The translations under genes were made by a program, and so were the position numbers. Source: Oceanobacillus kimchii X50 (GTDB lineage: Bacteria > Bacillota > Bacilli > Bacillales > Amphibacillaceae). Taken from it: a DNA stretch of 64,000 nt. A model generated the notes under the pieces. That model was not told the origin of the DNA. It saw only the letters and a program-made list of their open reading frames with translations, and did not search any database. Position 1 is the stretch's first letter, and every line of letters starts with the position of its first letter. Of this stretch, positions 17,232-24,461 are shown piece after piece. The stretch is from positions 2,670,921 to 2,734,920 of the forward strand of contig NZ_CM001792.1 of the NCBI RefSeq assembly GCF_000340475.1, given 5' to 3'.

Positions 17232-17301
17232 ATTTTATGGTATTCAGGAATCCGCTTACAACACTATCTTAATGTGAATTTGGCAATTAATTGTTGCCAA
17301 A
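17232..17301 (-). promoter_or_regulatory. mtl operon promoter with cre-like site and operator palindrome
   Basis: On the minus strand TTGTAA (17261-17256) and TAAAAT (17237-17232) are separated by 18 bp. TGTAAGCGGATTCC (17260-17247) overlaps the -35 and spacer and matches a CcpA cre at 12 of 14 positions. Upstream, TTTGGCAA-N7-TTGCCAAA (17279-17301) is a perfect inverted repeat at the place expected for the activator MtlR. Confidence 0.6.
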
Positions 17302-18034
17302 TATAAATTTGTGCTTATAGTAAATAACTTTCTGTTCCCAGTTACGATTGAAAAAACGTTGTTAACATCTTATAAATTTGGACAAAATGTCGCCCTTACA
17401 TGTAAATATCATCACAATCTTTAATCTGGACCATAATGAGCTGATTGAATAGTAACCGCTGTATATTCCAATGATTCAGAGTGTATATTCTTGTGAAATA
17501 TGATTCAGGGAAGGTTTAATGACAGTGGGGAGTTGTTGTAGGTATGAGCGTAAGTTTTATGCGGATTTAGCTACTTTTTTAGCTTTTTTATGCTTTTGTG
17601 GTTTTGAGAAAAAAGCTTACAATCATTGAATATTTCGTTTTTCCCTCCACTGATTGTAAGATAGTAACAGACATTTAATCCCAAAATAACTTATTTCGCA
17701 AAGATTATTGTCTAGGAAATTTAGAATAGGTATTACTGATCGTTATGTGTAGGATCACAAGTAAACACCCAGGAAAACATCATAATTAGTTTTAATGAGA
17801 GTCATATTTCATTTACTTGTAAAATGAGTTTTGTATTGTGAAATGGCGACCTAGGTGACCTTAACTAAAGATCACCAATTGTATATTACTGTTGAATAAA
17901 CGTAGTATATTTTGGAAGCTTTTTAAACCCAATTCATTCGGATTTATATTTTGAATACATAATTTGGTCCACTGTCATAATTACTATTCTTTTTTTGAAA
18001 AGCAATCTAGATTACAACTTTTCCAAAAACGGAT
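17302..18034. other. gene-poor 730-bp stretch with terminator-like repeat
   Basis: No convincing gene. CTTACAATCA (17616-17625) and TGATTGTAAG (17651-17660) form a perfect 10-bp inverted repeat; read on the minus strand it is followed by CTTTTTTC, so it could terminate the chromate-transporter transcript. Just beyond it a minus-strand frame reads FFSKPQKHKKAKKVAKSA then stop, basic like the tail of some transposases, but it is closed upstream by a stop. This may be degenerate mobile-element DNA; evidence is weak. Confidence 0.35.
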
Positions 18035-18562
18035 TTACAGGAAAAAACCGCCATATAATAACGCTCCTGCAATAATAAATGCTGGATGAACATTTTTTCT
18101 CTCAATTAAATAATAACTTATAACTACAATAATTGCTGTTTGCCAAAACCCAATTCCTATGTACGCTTCATTCCAAAAATTCCAAGCTAATACACCTAAC
18201 AATATTGCAATTACAGGTTGTACAAATAGAGTAAGTCTTTTAACACGTGGAGATTTCTTATATTTTATTAAAATTCCTCCAAGTAAAATCATCAATATTA
18301 ATGAAGGAGCCAAGCTAGCAAATAGCCCAATTCCAGCACCTAAATAACCACCTACTTCAAATCCAATATATCCTGCTAATTTTGTAGCAATCGGACCTGG
18401 TAAAGAATTAGCAAATGCAAGTAGTTCACCAAATTCTTGTGTAGTCATCCATTCAAAATTTCGTACTACCTCATTTTCCACAAGCGGAATAGATGCTGGT
18501 CCTCCACCGTATCCGAGTATCCCAGGAACAAAGAAAGCTACAAAAATTTCCCAATATATCAA
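18035..18562 (-). CDS. chromate transporter half-subunit (second of pair)
   Basis: A 175-residue integral membrane protein with about five helices, a single-domain CHR protein. The signature GYGGGPASIPLVENEVV followed by FANSLPGPIATKLAGYIGF is the CHR motif. Short CHR proteins work as pairs of homologous, inversely oriented subunits and export chromate by proton exchange. Its ATG overlaps the stop of the upstream paralogue by 4 bases, which implies coupled translation. Comparable B. subtilis genes are ywrA/ywrB. The physiological substrate may differ from chromate. Confidence 0.9.
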   Translation of the reverse strand: MIYWEIFVAFFVPGILGYGGGPASIPLVENEVVRNFEWMTTQEFGELLAFANSLPGPIATKLAGYIGFEVGGYLGAGIGLFASLAPSLILMILLGGILIKYKKSPRVKRLTLFVQPVIAILLGVLAWNFWNEAYIGIGFWQTAIIVVISYYLIERKNVHPAFIIAGALLYGGFFL

Positions 18563-19122
18563 GAGGGATCACCTTCTTTTCCTTGCTTTTTCACAGGTAG
18601 TGCGAGTGCTAAAATAAGTAGCACTGCAATGACAATTCCCGGATGTATATGGATAACCTGAAGCAATATAAACATAATAATAATCATTATTATTGTTATA
18701 ATCCAGCCTAAACCTTTTCCTGCTTTTTGTATAAATTGCCATGTCAAAACAGCCATCATCATACCTACAACTGCTATAACTGCTGCTGTCATCCCTTTCA
18801 CCCAATCAAATTCACTAATTCCCGAAAGGGTACGTAATAAAATAATGAGTAAAATTACTGTAGGTATAACAGAAGCAATCAAAGAATTAAGCATACCTAT
18901 CCAACCAGAGACTCGATAACCGATATATCCTGCAAGTTTGGTTGCAACAGGGCCTGGTAATGTATTTGCAATCGCTAATATATCACTAAACTCTTCATCA
19001 TCCATCCAATGATATTTCTGGACTACCTCTTTTTGAATTAATGGTATAGAGGCTGGACCTCCCCCAAATCCAAGCATCCCTACTCGAAAAAATGCAATAA
19101 AAATATGCCAATGTTTTTTCAT
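18559..19122 (-). CDS. chromate transporter half-subunit (first of pair)
   Basis: A 187-residue membrane protein of the short CHR family, paralogous to the next gene. The motifs GFGGGPASIPLIQKEVV and IANTLPGPVATKLAGYIGY are shared with it. The C-terminus ends in a basic tail (LPVKKQGKEGDPS). GAAGGAAATGGCGTA precedes the ATG. A promoter and a 14-bp palindrome lie upstream. The pair presumably forms a heterodimeric exporter. Confidence 0.9.
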   Translation of the reverse strand: MKKHWHIFIAFFRVGMLGFGGGPASIPLIQKEVVQKYHWMDDEEFSDILAIANTLPGPVATKLAGYIGYRVSGWIGMLNSLIASVIPTVILLIILLRTLSGISEFDWVKGMTAAVIAVVGMMMAVLTWQFIQKAGKGLGWIITIIMIIIMFILLQVIHIHPGIVIAVLLILALALPVKKQGKEGDPS

Positions 19123-19150
19123 TACGCCATTTCCTTCTTAGTTCAAATAA

Positions 19151-19209
19151 TTACTTATAAGTAAAGAATACCATATTTGCTCTATATCAGTTACCTATAG
19201 TTTGTGCAA
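19151..19209 (-). promoter_or_regulatory. promoter and palindrome of the chromate-transporter pair
   Basis: Minus-strand TTGCAC (19209-19204) and TATAGA (19186-19181) are 17 bp apart. Between promoter and gene, TTACTTATAAGTAA (19151-19164) is a perfect palindrome near the expected transcript start, a likely repressor site. Confidence 0.45.
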
Positions 19210-19313
19210 CCAGTTGAAATTCATTATGGTGAAGGAATGTACTTATTGATTCTTTAAAAAGTATTAATGAAAAAATGAATATTTTAATGTCTCTATTGCA
19301 TCACACGGGGTCA

Positions 19314-19994
19314 TTAGTGGAGTGATTCGAAATTGGATGGAGTAGCCCAATGCGCATGTAAATGTTCCATCATCATTTGTTTCGCATTGGTTTCTTGATG
19401 TGTTTTTATCGCTTCATAAATTTTCACATGTTCTTCAAAGCACTTATCCGAATCTACTGTATCCCATTTCTGATAAAGTGTATCTTGTACTAAATCATGA
19501 AGACTTTGATAAACATGCTTAATAACATGATTATTTGATGCTACTATAATTGCTTGGTGAAATAATTCATCCGCTTGGATAAATGATGTCTTCTGATCGA
19601 TTGCTTTTTGATGTAAATAAATTGCTTCCTCCATTTGTATGAGATCTTGTTTACTCGCAAAACAAGCTGCTCTTCCAGCCATTTCCACTTCTAAAATAAA
19701 ACGAAAATCCAGTAGTTCTCTTGAACAATGATTATCTAATAAGGAAGCAACTACATACGCATCAGCAAGTTGGTTCACTCTCAATTGTTTGACAAACACG
19801 CCAATTCCCATTCTTTTTTCTACAACCCCCATATCTTCTAATGTGTTCAAAGATTCACGTATGGATGAACGACCAACATGAAGTAATTCCATAAATTCTC
19901 TCTCTGATGGTAATTTATCACCAATCTTATATCGTTCATTTTTTAATTGCTGAACAATATATTCTGTTACGGTAGCACTTATTTTCTTAGACAT
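19314..19994 (-). CDS. GntR-family regulator, FadR/FCD subgroup
   Basis: A 226-residue DNA-binding regulator. The N-terminal GntR winged helix (residues 1-70) contains KIGDKLPSEREFMELLHVGRSSIRESLNTLEDMGVVEKR. The C-terminal all-helical FCD domain carries metal/ligand-type residues (DFRFILEVEMA, ADELFHQAIIVASNN, FEEHVKIYEAI). FCD regulators respond to organic acids or sugar acids; the ligand is unknown. GGGAGGGG precedes the ATG. No obvious target is adjacent. The nearest same-strand genes are the chromate pair downstream, which have their own promoter. Confidence 0.88.
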   Translation of the reverse strand: MSKKISATVTEYIVQQLKNERYKIGDKLPSEREFMELLHVGRSSIRESLNTLEDMGVVEKRMGIGVFVKQLRVNQLADAYVVASLLDNHCSRELLDFRFILEVEMAGRAACFASKQDLIQMEEAIYLHQKAIDQKTSFIQADELFHQAIIVASNNHVIKHVYQSLHDLVQDTLYQKWDTVDSDKCFEEHVKIYEAIKTHQETNAKQMMMEHLHAHWATPSNFESLH

Positions 19995-20179
19995 TCAAGC
20001 CCCTCCCTATGCAAACCAATTACCATTATAAATTAGCTTCCTTATTCTGTTATTTATATTTACTTTCTATGTTAGGTAATATAACATATATTTTAAAAGG
20101 AATTTTCAAAAAAATCAATCCAACTTCTGACTTATAACAGAAAGGAAAAGCAATGCCTCAATTTAATTAAGATGTATCC

Positions 20180-20222
20180 GCACAAAAAAAATAGAGCCAA
20201 TCACTTATAAAGTAATTGGCTC
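20180..20222 (-). terminator. terminator of the yciI-like gene
   Basis: On the minus strand GAGCCAATTACTT...AAGTGATTGGCTC forms a stem-loop followed by TATTTTTTTTG, 15 bases after the stop codon. Confidence 0.85.
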
Positions 20223-20236
20223 AAATTTATAATATT

Positions 20237-20515
20237 TTATTCTGGTAAAATAGCTCTTGTTGTCATTTCCCACTCATGAATCTCATAAGTACGTGCTCCT
20301 TTAACAACATACGGATCTTCTTTTGCTATTGACTCAGCATTAGCTAAATCTTCCGCTATGTAAATGACCATACCGCCAAAACCATCAGCAAATCTTCCCT
20401 TAGCAAAAACATGACCTTCTGCGTCTTTTTTTGCTATAAAATCAAGATGATCTTGACGATATTGTTTACTTTTCTCTTCATCTAACATTGGTAAAAGCAC
20501 TACAAAATATTTCAT
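20237..20515 (-). CDS. YciI-like protein
   Basis: A 92-residue soluble protein of the YCII ferredoxin-like family. The family's conserved His-Asp pair appears as DHLDFIAKKDAEGHVFAKGRF, and the end KGARTYEIHEWEM matches the usual C-terminal strand. Some members take part in chlorinated-aromatic or muconolactone chemistry, but most, including this one, have unknown roles. GAGGGAGGGATAAG gives a strong ATG start. It is monocistronic with its own terminator. Confidence 0.85.
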   Translation of the reverse strand: MKYFVVLLPMLDEEKSKQYRQDHLDFIAKKDAEGHVFAKGRFADGFGGMVIYIAEDLANAESIAKEDPYVVKGARTYEIHEWEMTTRAILPE

Positions 20516-20579
20516 CTTATCCCTCCCTCAGCTAGTATTATACTATACTTCTTGTCCAAATAAAGCTTAAAAAATTCGT

Positions 20580-20720
20580 TCAAAAAGAATTTCAATTGGC
20601 TTTGAAAAGGCGATGCAGGTATAAACTCGCATATCCAACAGGTGGCTGGTGAACCTCCGTAAATTAGTAAATCCGCAGGCTCACCTAAATATTCCTCCTG
20701 CAAGAATCTAATTATATTAA
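20580..20720. repeat. intergenic repeat family B, degenerate copy
   Basis: Contains GTGGCTGGTGAACCTCC...GCAGGCTCACCTAA...CTCCTGCA, matching the order GTGACTGATGAGCCTCC...GGGTCTCACCTAGG...CTCCCACAGGA in the longer copy at 61991-62281. An open frame across it (20512-20724, minus) has no ribosome site and is regarded as spurious. Confidence 0.55.
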
Positions 20721-20748
20721 TCAATCGTTGGTGTTTTAAACCCCTAAA

Positions 20749-22593
20749 TCAATCAACTACTTCTACTTCATACTGGCGTAACCAATGATCAATTTGACAA
20801 AGATGCGCGATCAGTTGTGGGCCACGCATTAATTGTCCGTACCAAGGATCTTTAAATTCCTTCCCTTCACTTTTTACAATCGCTTCTACTTTATCTTTTT
20901 TCATATATTCAAATAATCTCGCATTCGGATCAACGAGTATTCGATTCATCCATTGACTTACTTGTTCTGTATATTCTGGTTGGAAAGTTCGCGGATAAGG
21001 GCTCTTCTTTCGATAAAGCACCTCGTTTGGAAGAATACCTTCCATCGCTTTACGTAAAATTCCTTTTTCATGACCATTTATCATTTTGATATCCCACGGA
21101 ACGTTCCAAACGTATTCTACTAGACGATGGTCTGCATATGGCACACGTACTTCCAAACTCGCTCCCATACTCATTCTGTCCTTACGATCTAACAACTGAG
21201 ACATAAACCATTGCATATTTAAATAAAATAACTCTCTACGCCTTGCATCTACTTTATTTTCTCCATCCAATCGAGGTGTTTCAGCTATTGTAGATTGATA
21301 TTGTTCTTGTACATAACTCTCTAAATCTAGTTTTTTCTTCCAATCTCCATGCAATAAATCAATTCTAGAATCCAAGGAACGTATCCAAGGGAAATTATCA
21401 CCAACTGCAGTTGGATCATGGAACCATGGATACCCACCAAATATCTCATCTGCACATTCTCCAGATAAAGCTACTGTAGTATGCTGTTTAATTTGGCGAC
21501 AAAACCAAAGTAGCGAAGAATCAATATCTGCTTGCCCTGGCTGATCACGAACTTCCACTGCCTCTTTAAGTAAAACTGCAAGTTCTTGGCCCGCAATTAT
21601 CTCATCATGATGATCTGTGGAAAAACCTTCTACCATTTTTTCAATCCAAGCACGATCACTGGAAGGCTGAAATTTACTTTGTTGAAAGTGCTGTTCATTT
21701 CCAAGATAATCAATGGAAAATGTCGTTAATGGTCCATAGCCTTTTTCTCTATAGTAATTTGCTGCAATTGCAGTTATCGCACTTGAATCCAGTCCTCCCG
21801 ATAAAAAAGCAGAAACTGGAACATCCGCTACAAGCTGCCGTTGTACTGCATCTACAAATAGCTCCCTCACTTTTTCTGCAGTTTCTTCTTCTGTATCTGT
21901 ATGATGGTCACTTACCATATTCCAATATCTCCATACTTTTAGACCCTGCTTTGAGAAAGTTAAAGAATGTGCTGCTCTTAGTTCATCGATGTCTTTAAAT
22001 AGTCCATGACCAGGTGTACGAGATGGTCCCAGACCAAATATTTCTGACAGTCCCGTACGGTCTACTTTTGTAGAAATATCCGGATGAGCTAAAATTGCTT
22101 TTAACTCCGAACCAAAAATAAATCCTTTTCCCTTTTCGGAATAAAATAAAGGTTTCACCCCTAATCGATCACGCGACATAAAGAGTTGTTCTTTCTCCTC
22201 ATCCCAAATTCCAAATGCAAAAATTCCATTAAAATGGTCCACACATGCTTCTTTCCATTCTATATAACTTGTTAATAATACTTCAGTGTCTGATGTTGTA
22301 GAAAATATATATCCTCTTTTCAGAAGCTCTTTACGAAGATCTTCCGTATTATATAGTTCTCCGTTATAACAAATTGTATATGTTATCCCATCCACTGTCT
22401 TACTCATTGGTTGCTTTCCGCCCTCTAAGTCTACAACCGACAAACGCTTATGGCCGAAACCTGTATGCCCCTTCGTCCAAAGTTGTGTATCATCTGGACC
22501 GCGTAGTGATAACGTATCCGTCATTTTTTCTAATACAGACCGCTGATTGTCTGCTATTTTACCCCAATTCACAAAACCTGTAATTCCACACAA
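20749..22593 (-). CDS. asnO: asparagine synthetase (glutamine-hydrolysing)
   Basis: Makes asparagine from aspartate, glutamine and ATP. The N-terminal class II glutaminase domain begins with Cys (CGITGFVNWG, then RGPDD) and is followed by an ATP-pyrophosphatase domain with SGGLDSSAITAI and ECADEIFGGYPWFHDP. A TTG at 22599 is in frame, but AAAGGGTG is spaced 8 bases from the TTG at 22593; this start makes the essential nucleophile Cys residue 2, exposed after Met removal. About 614 residues, the length of B. subtilis AsnO, its best match; AsnO there is sporulation-associated. The symbol is by similarity. Confidence 0.9.
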   Translation of the reverse strand: MCGITGFVNWGKIADNQRSVLEKMTDTLSLRGPDDTQLWTKGHTGFGHKRLSVVDLEGGKQPMSKTVDGITYTICYNGELYNTEDLRKELLKRGYIFSTTSDTEVLLTSYIEWKEACVDHFNGIFAFGIWDEEKEQLFMSRDRLGVKPLFYSEKGKGFIFGSELKAILAHPDISTKVDRTGLSEIFGLGPSRTPGHGLFKDIDELRAAHSLTFSKQGLKVWRYWNMVSDHHTDTEEETAEKVRELFVDAVQRQLVADVPVSAFLSGGLDSSAITAIAANYYREKGYGPLTTFSIDYLGNEQHFQQSKFQPSSDRAWIEKMVEGFSTDHHDEIIAGQELAVLLKEAVEVRDQPGQADIDSSLLWFCRQIKQHTTVALSGECADEIFGGYPWFHDPTAVGDNFPWIRSLDSRIDLLHGDWKKKLDLESYVQEQYQSTIAETPRLDGENKVDARRRELFYLNMQWFMSQLLDRKDRMSMGASLEVRVPYADHRLVEYVWNVPWDIKMINGHEKGILRKAMEGILPNEVLYRKKSPYPRTFQPEYTEQVSQWMNRILVDPNARLFEYMKKDKVEAIVKSEGKEFKDPWYGQLMRGPQLIAHLCQIDHWLRQYEVEVVD

Positions 22594-22729
22594 ATCCAAT
22601 CACCCTTTCTAATGGACCTAAGGCCTCCTACACATTTTATGCATAAGTGCCCATGAAGTGATTAGAAATCCATTCTTACTTTGGAATAAATTTCATAATA
22701 TGATAATTTGTATAAAATCCGAATGCACT

Positions 22730-22870
22730 GTTGTTTGATCTCCATTGCAGACGGCACTTTCTAGCAGGCACCGGTTTTAGCTTAACTTGGAAAAGAAGAA
22801 CGCTTTTTTAAATAGGCTTCAAGTTCCGTCTTCCTAGTAAGAGGCTTCGTCTTTTTTTAATCAAAATCAT
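22730..22870 (-). repeat. repeat family A, copy in reverse orientation
   Basis: Reverse-complemented, it reads TTTGATT...GAAGACG...AAGCGTTCTTCTTTTCCAAG...GTGCCTG...CCGTCTGCAATGG, in the same order as the copy at 54435-54570. It lies in the asnO-rpiA gap and is diverged. Confidence 0.6.
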
Positions 22871-22946
22871 GTTATGTTTTAATCCAAAATTATGTAACTA
22901 TCACTAAAATAATCGTTTCGAAATTGACTTAATTATGAGTCTATAC

Positions 22947-22979
22947 ACAAAAAAACAGGAAAAATCCAATGATTTTTCC
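22947..22979 (-). terminator. terminator of rpiA
   Basis: Minus strand GGAAAAATC-ATTG-GATTTTTCC stem followed by TGTTTTTTTG, 25 bases after the rpiA stop. Confidence 0.85.
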
Positions 22980-23003
22980 CGCCATTCAAATAATATATAG
23001 AAA

Positions 23004-23678
23004 TTACTTTATATTAATATTATCTTTTTCTCCAACAATTACAGTTGTGACCATATCAATAAATAACCCCGTTTCAATTACTCCAACGATCGATTTAATC
23101 TCTTTATTTAATTTATCAGGAAACGGGATGACTTTAAATGGACAATCCAAAATATAATTTCCATTATCGGTAACTAACGGTTCCTCTTCATTAACTCGAA
23201 GCGTTGGAACACAACCTAATTTAGAAATTTCATTTGCAGTTCGGTGCCAGGAAAATGGAAGAACTTCAACAGGAAGAGAAAATTCTCCTAATGTATCCAC
23301 TATTTTTGACTGATCAACAATAATCACAAACTCTTTTGCCGCTTGTGCTATTACCTTTTCACGAAAAAGCGCTGCTCCTCCTCCTTTAATCAAATGATTA
23401 TTAGCATCTACTTCATCTGCTCCATCGATTGTTATGTCTAATTCTTTCACATGCGAGAAATCGGTTAGTGGAATACCCGCTTCTTCCGCCCATATTGCTG
23501 TTTGATTTGAAGATGGAATTCCTTCGATTTTCAATCCATCTTTCTGAATACGTTCGCCTAGTGAACGTATCATCCAATATACCGTGGTTCCTGATCCTAA
23601 TCCTACTTTCATTCCGTCCTTCACCATAGTGGCTGCTTTTTCTCCAACTGCTTTTTTTAATTTATCTTGCTCATTCAC
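23004..23678 (-). CDS. rpiA: ribose-5-phosphate isomerase A
   Basis: Interconverts ribose 5-phosphate and ribulose 5-phosphate in the pentose phosphate pathway. 224 residues, full length. Visible family motifs are the phosphate-binding GLGSGTTVYWMI, the active-site DGADEVD with catalytic Asp residues, and KGGGAALFREK with the catalytic Glu/Lys region. It starts at GTG (23678) with GAGGAGGT upstream. It is monocistronic, flanked by repeat family A copies on both sides. Confidence 0.96.
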   Translation of the reverse strand: MNEQDKLKKAVGEKAATMVKDGMKVGLGSGTTVYWMIRSLGERIQKDGLKIEGIPSSNQTAIWAEEAGIPLTDFSHVKELDITIDGADEVDANNHLIKGGGAALFREKVIAQAAKEFVIIVDQSKIVDTLGEFSLPVEVLPFSWHRTANEISKLGCVPTLRVNEEEPLVTDNGNYILDCPFKVIPFPDKLNKEIKSIVGVIETGLFIDMVTTVIVGEKDNINIK

Positions 23679-23844
23679 CGATAGCTACCTCCTCATTATG
23701 TATACGTAACCATTATAGCTTAAAAGGTGAAGAAGTTAAATTTGTAAATAAATGAACCAATTTCATAAGTACTAGGTATAATGTAAATAAATAAACATTG
23801 TAGTGGGCTTATATATTAATGTTCGTATTATAATAATAACTTGG

Positions 23845-23935
23845 CTTTGCTCGGTATGAAAGAACTCCTGCTCAGAATAACAGAGTTTGAAGATTCACTT
23901 GAAAAACGCTCTTCTTTTCAAGTTAGCTATAAATC
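23845..23935 (+). repeat. repeat family A, truncated copy overlapping a gene end
   Basis: Reads GAACTCCTGC...GAAGATTCACTTGAAAAACG...CTTCTTTTCAAGTTAGCT, aligning to the first two thirds of the copy at 40653-40790. Homology stops inside the 3' end of the acetyltransferase gene and contains that gene's stop codon. Confidence 0.65.
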
Positions 23936-24378
23936 GGTGCCTCTTGAAAAACAAAGTCACGCGCTTCATAAAACGGAATTCCTTTCATGTTTCCTTTTTG
24001 GACAGTCACATATTGCACCTTGGCACCTAATCGTTTTTGTTGCTCTGTCACCGCTTCAAGTATCTTCGTACCAATCCCTTCATTTCTACGAGCAGGATTC
24101 AAGTAGAGAACGTATAGCCAGCCTGTTTGGTCTGTCGTCATGCCACCACCTCCTGCACCAACGACGATATCACCCTCAAGCGCAACATAATAACCCCCCC
24201 ATGAATGACTAAATTGTGTTACTTCTTTGCTTATACGTTCTTCATTATAATATTCATCACATTTTTCTTCGATAAGTTCGTCAGACAAGATTCCTTTTGA
24301 TACGTCACGATATCCAGCTCTACATACTGAGATAATTCCTTGAACATGGTCTTCATTTGCAAGTTTGATACGAATCAT
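23923..24378 (-). CDS. GNAT-family N-acetyltransferase
   Basis: A 151-residue acyltransferase. The acetyl-CoA-binding motif A is LYLNPARRNEGIGTKILEAV (R/Q-x-x-G-x-G/A variant RRNEGIG). N-terminal MIRIKLANEDHV and the C-terminal GIPFYEARDFVFQE (FYE..GF equivalent) fit the fold. The substrate is unknown. AGGTG precedes the ATG. The last three codons and the stop (ATAGCTAA) lie within the end of a family A repeat, so the C-terminus may have been reset by the element. Confidence 0.85.
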   Translation of the reverse strand: MIRIKLANEDHVQGIISVCRAGYRDVSKGILSDELIEEKCDEYYNEERISKEVTQFSHSWGGYYVALEGDIVVGAGGGGMTTDQTGWLYVLYLNPARRNEGIGTKILEAVTEQQKRLGAKVQYVTVQKGNMKGIPFYEARDFVFQEAPIYS

Positions 24379-24418
24379 TTTTTCACCTACTAGTTTAGTC
24401 TTTTATCTATATCCAATA

Positions 24419-24456
24419 TAACGAAAAAACCCCACCAACGTAGGGTTTTTTCGTTA
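24419..24456. terminator. bidirectional terminator
   Basis: TAACGAAAAAACCC and GGGTTTTTTCGTTA pair perfectly around a 10-base loop, just after the stop of the oligopeptide-binding protein gene on the minus strand. It mainly serves the oligopeptide transporter operon. Confidence 0.85.
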
Positions 24457-24461
24457 TATTA

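Noticed and set aside
20512..20724. 70-codon minus-strand frame overlapping the start of the yciI-like gene by 4 bases
   Set aside because: It starts at TTG without a ribosome site and lies across a degenerate family B repeat; the protein has no recognisable features.
23841..24212. 123-codon plus-strand frame
   Set aside because: It starts within a family A repeat and is antisense to the acetyltransferase gene, which has clear GNAT motifs.
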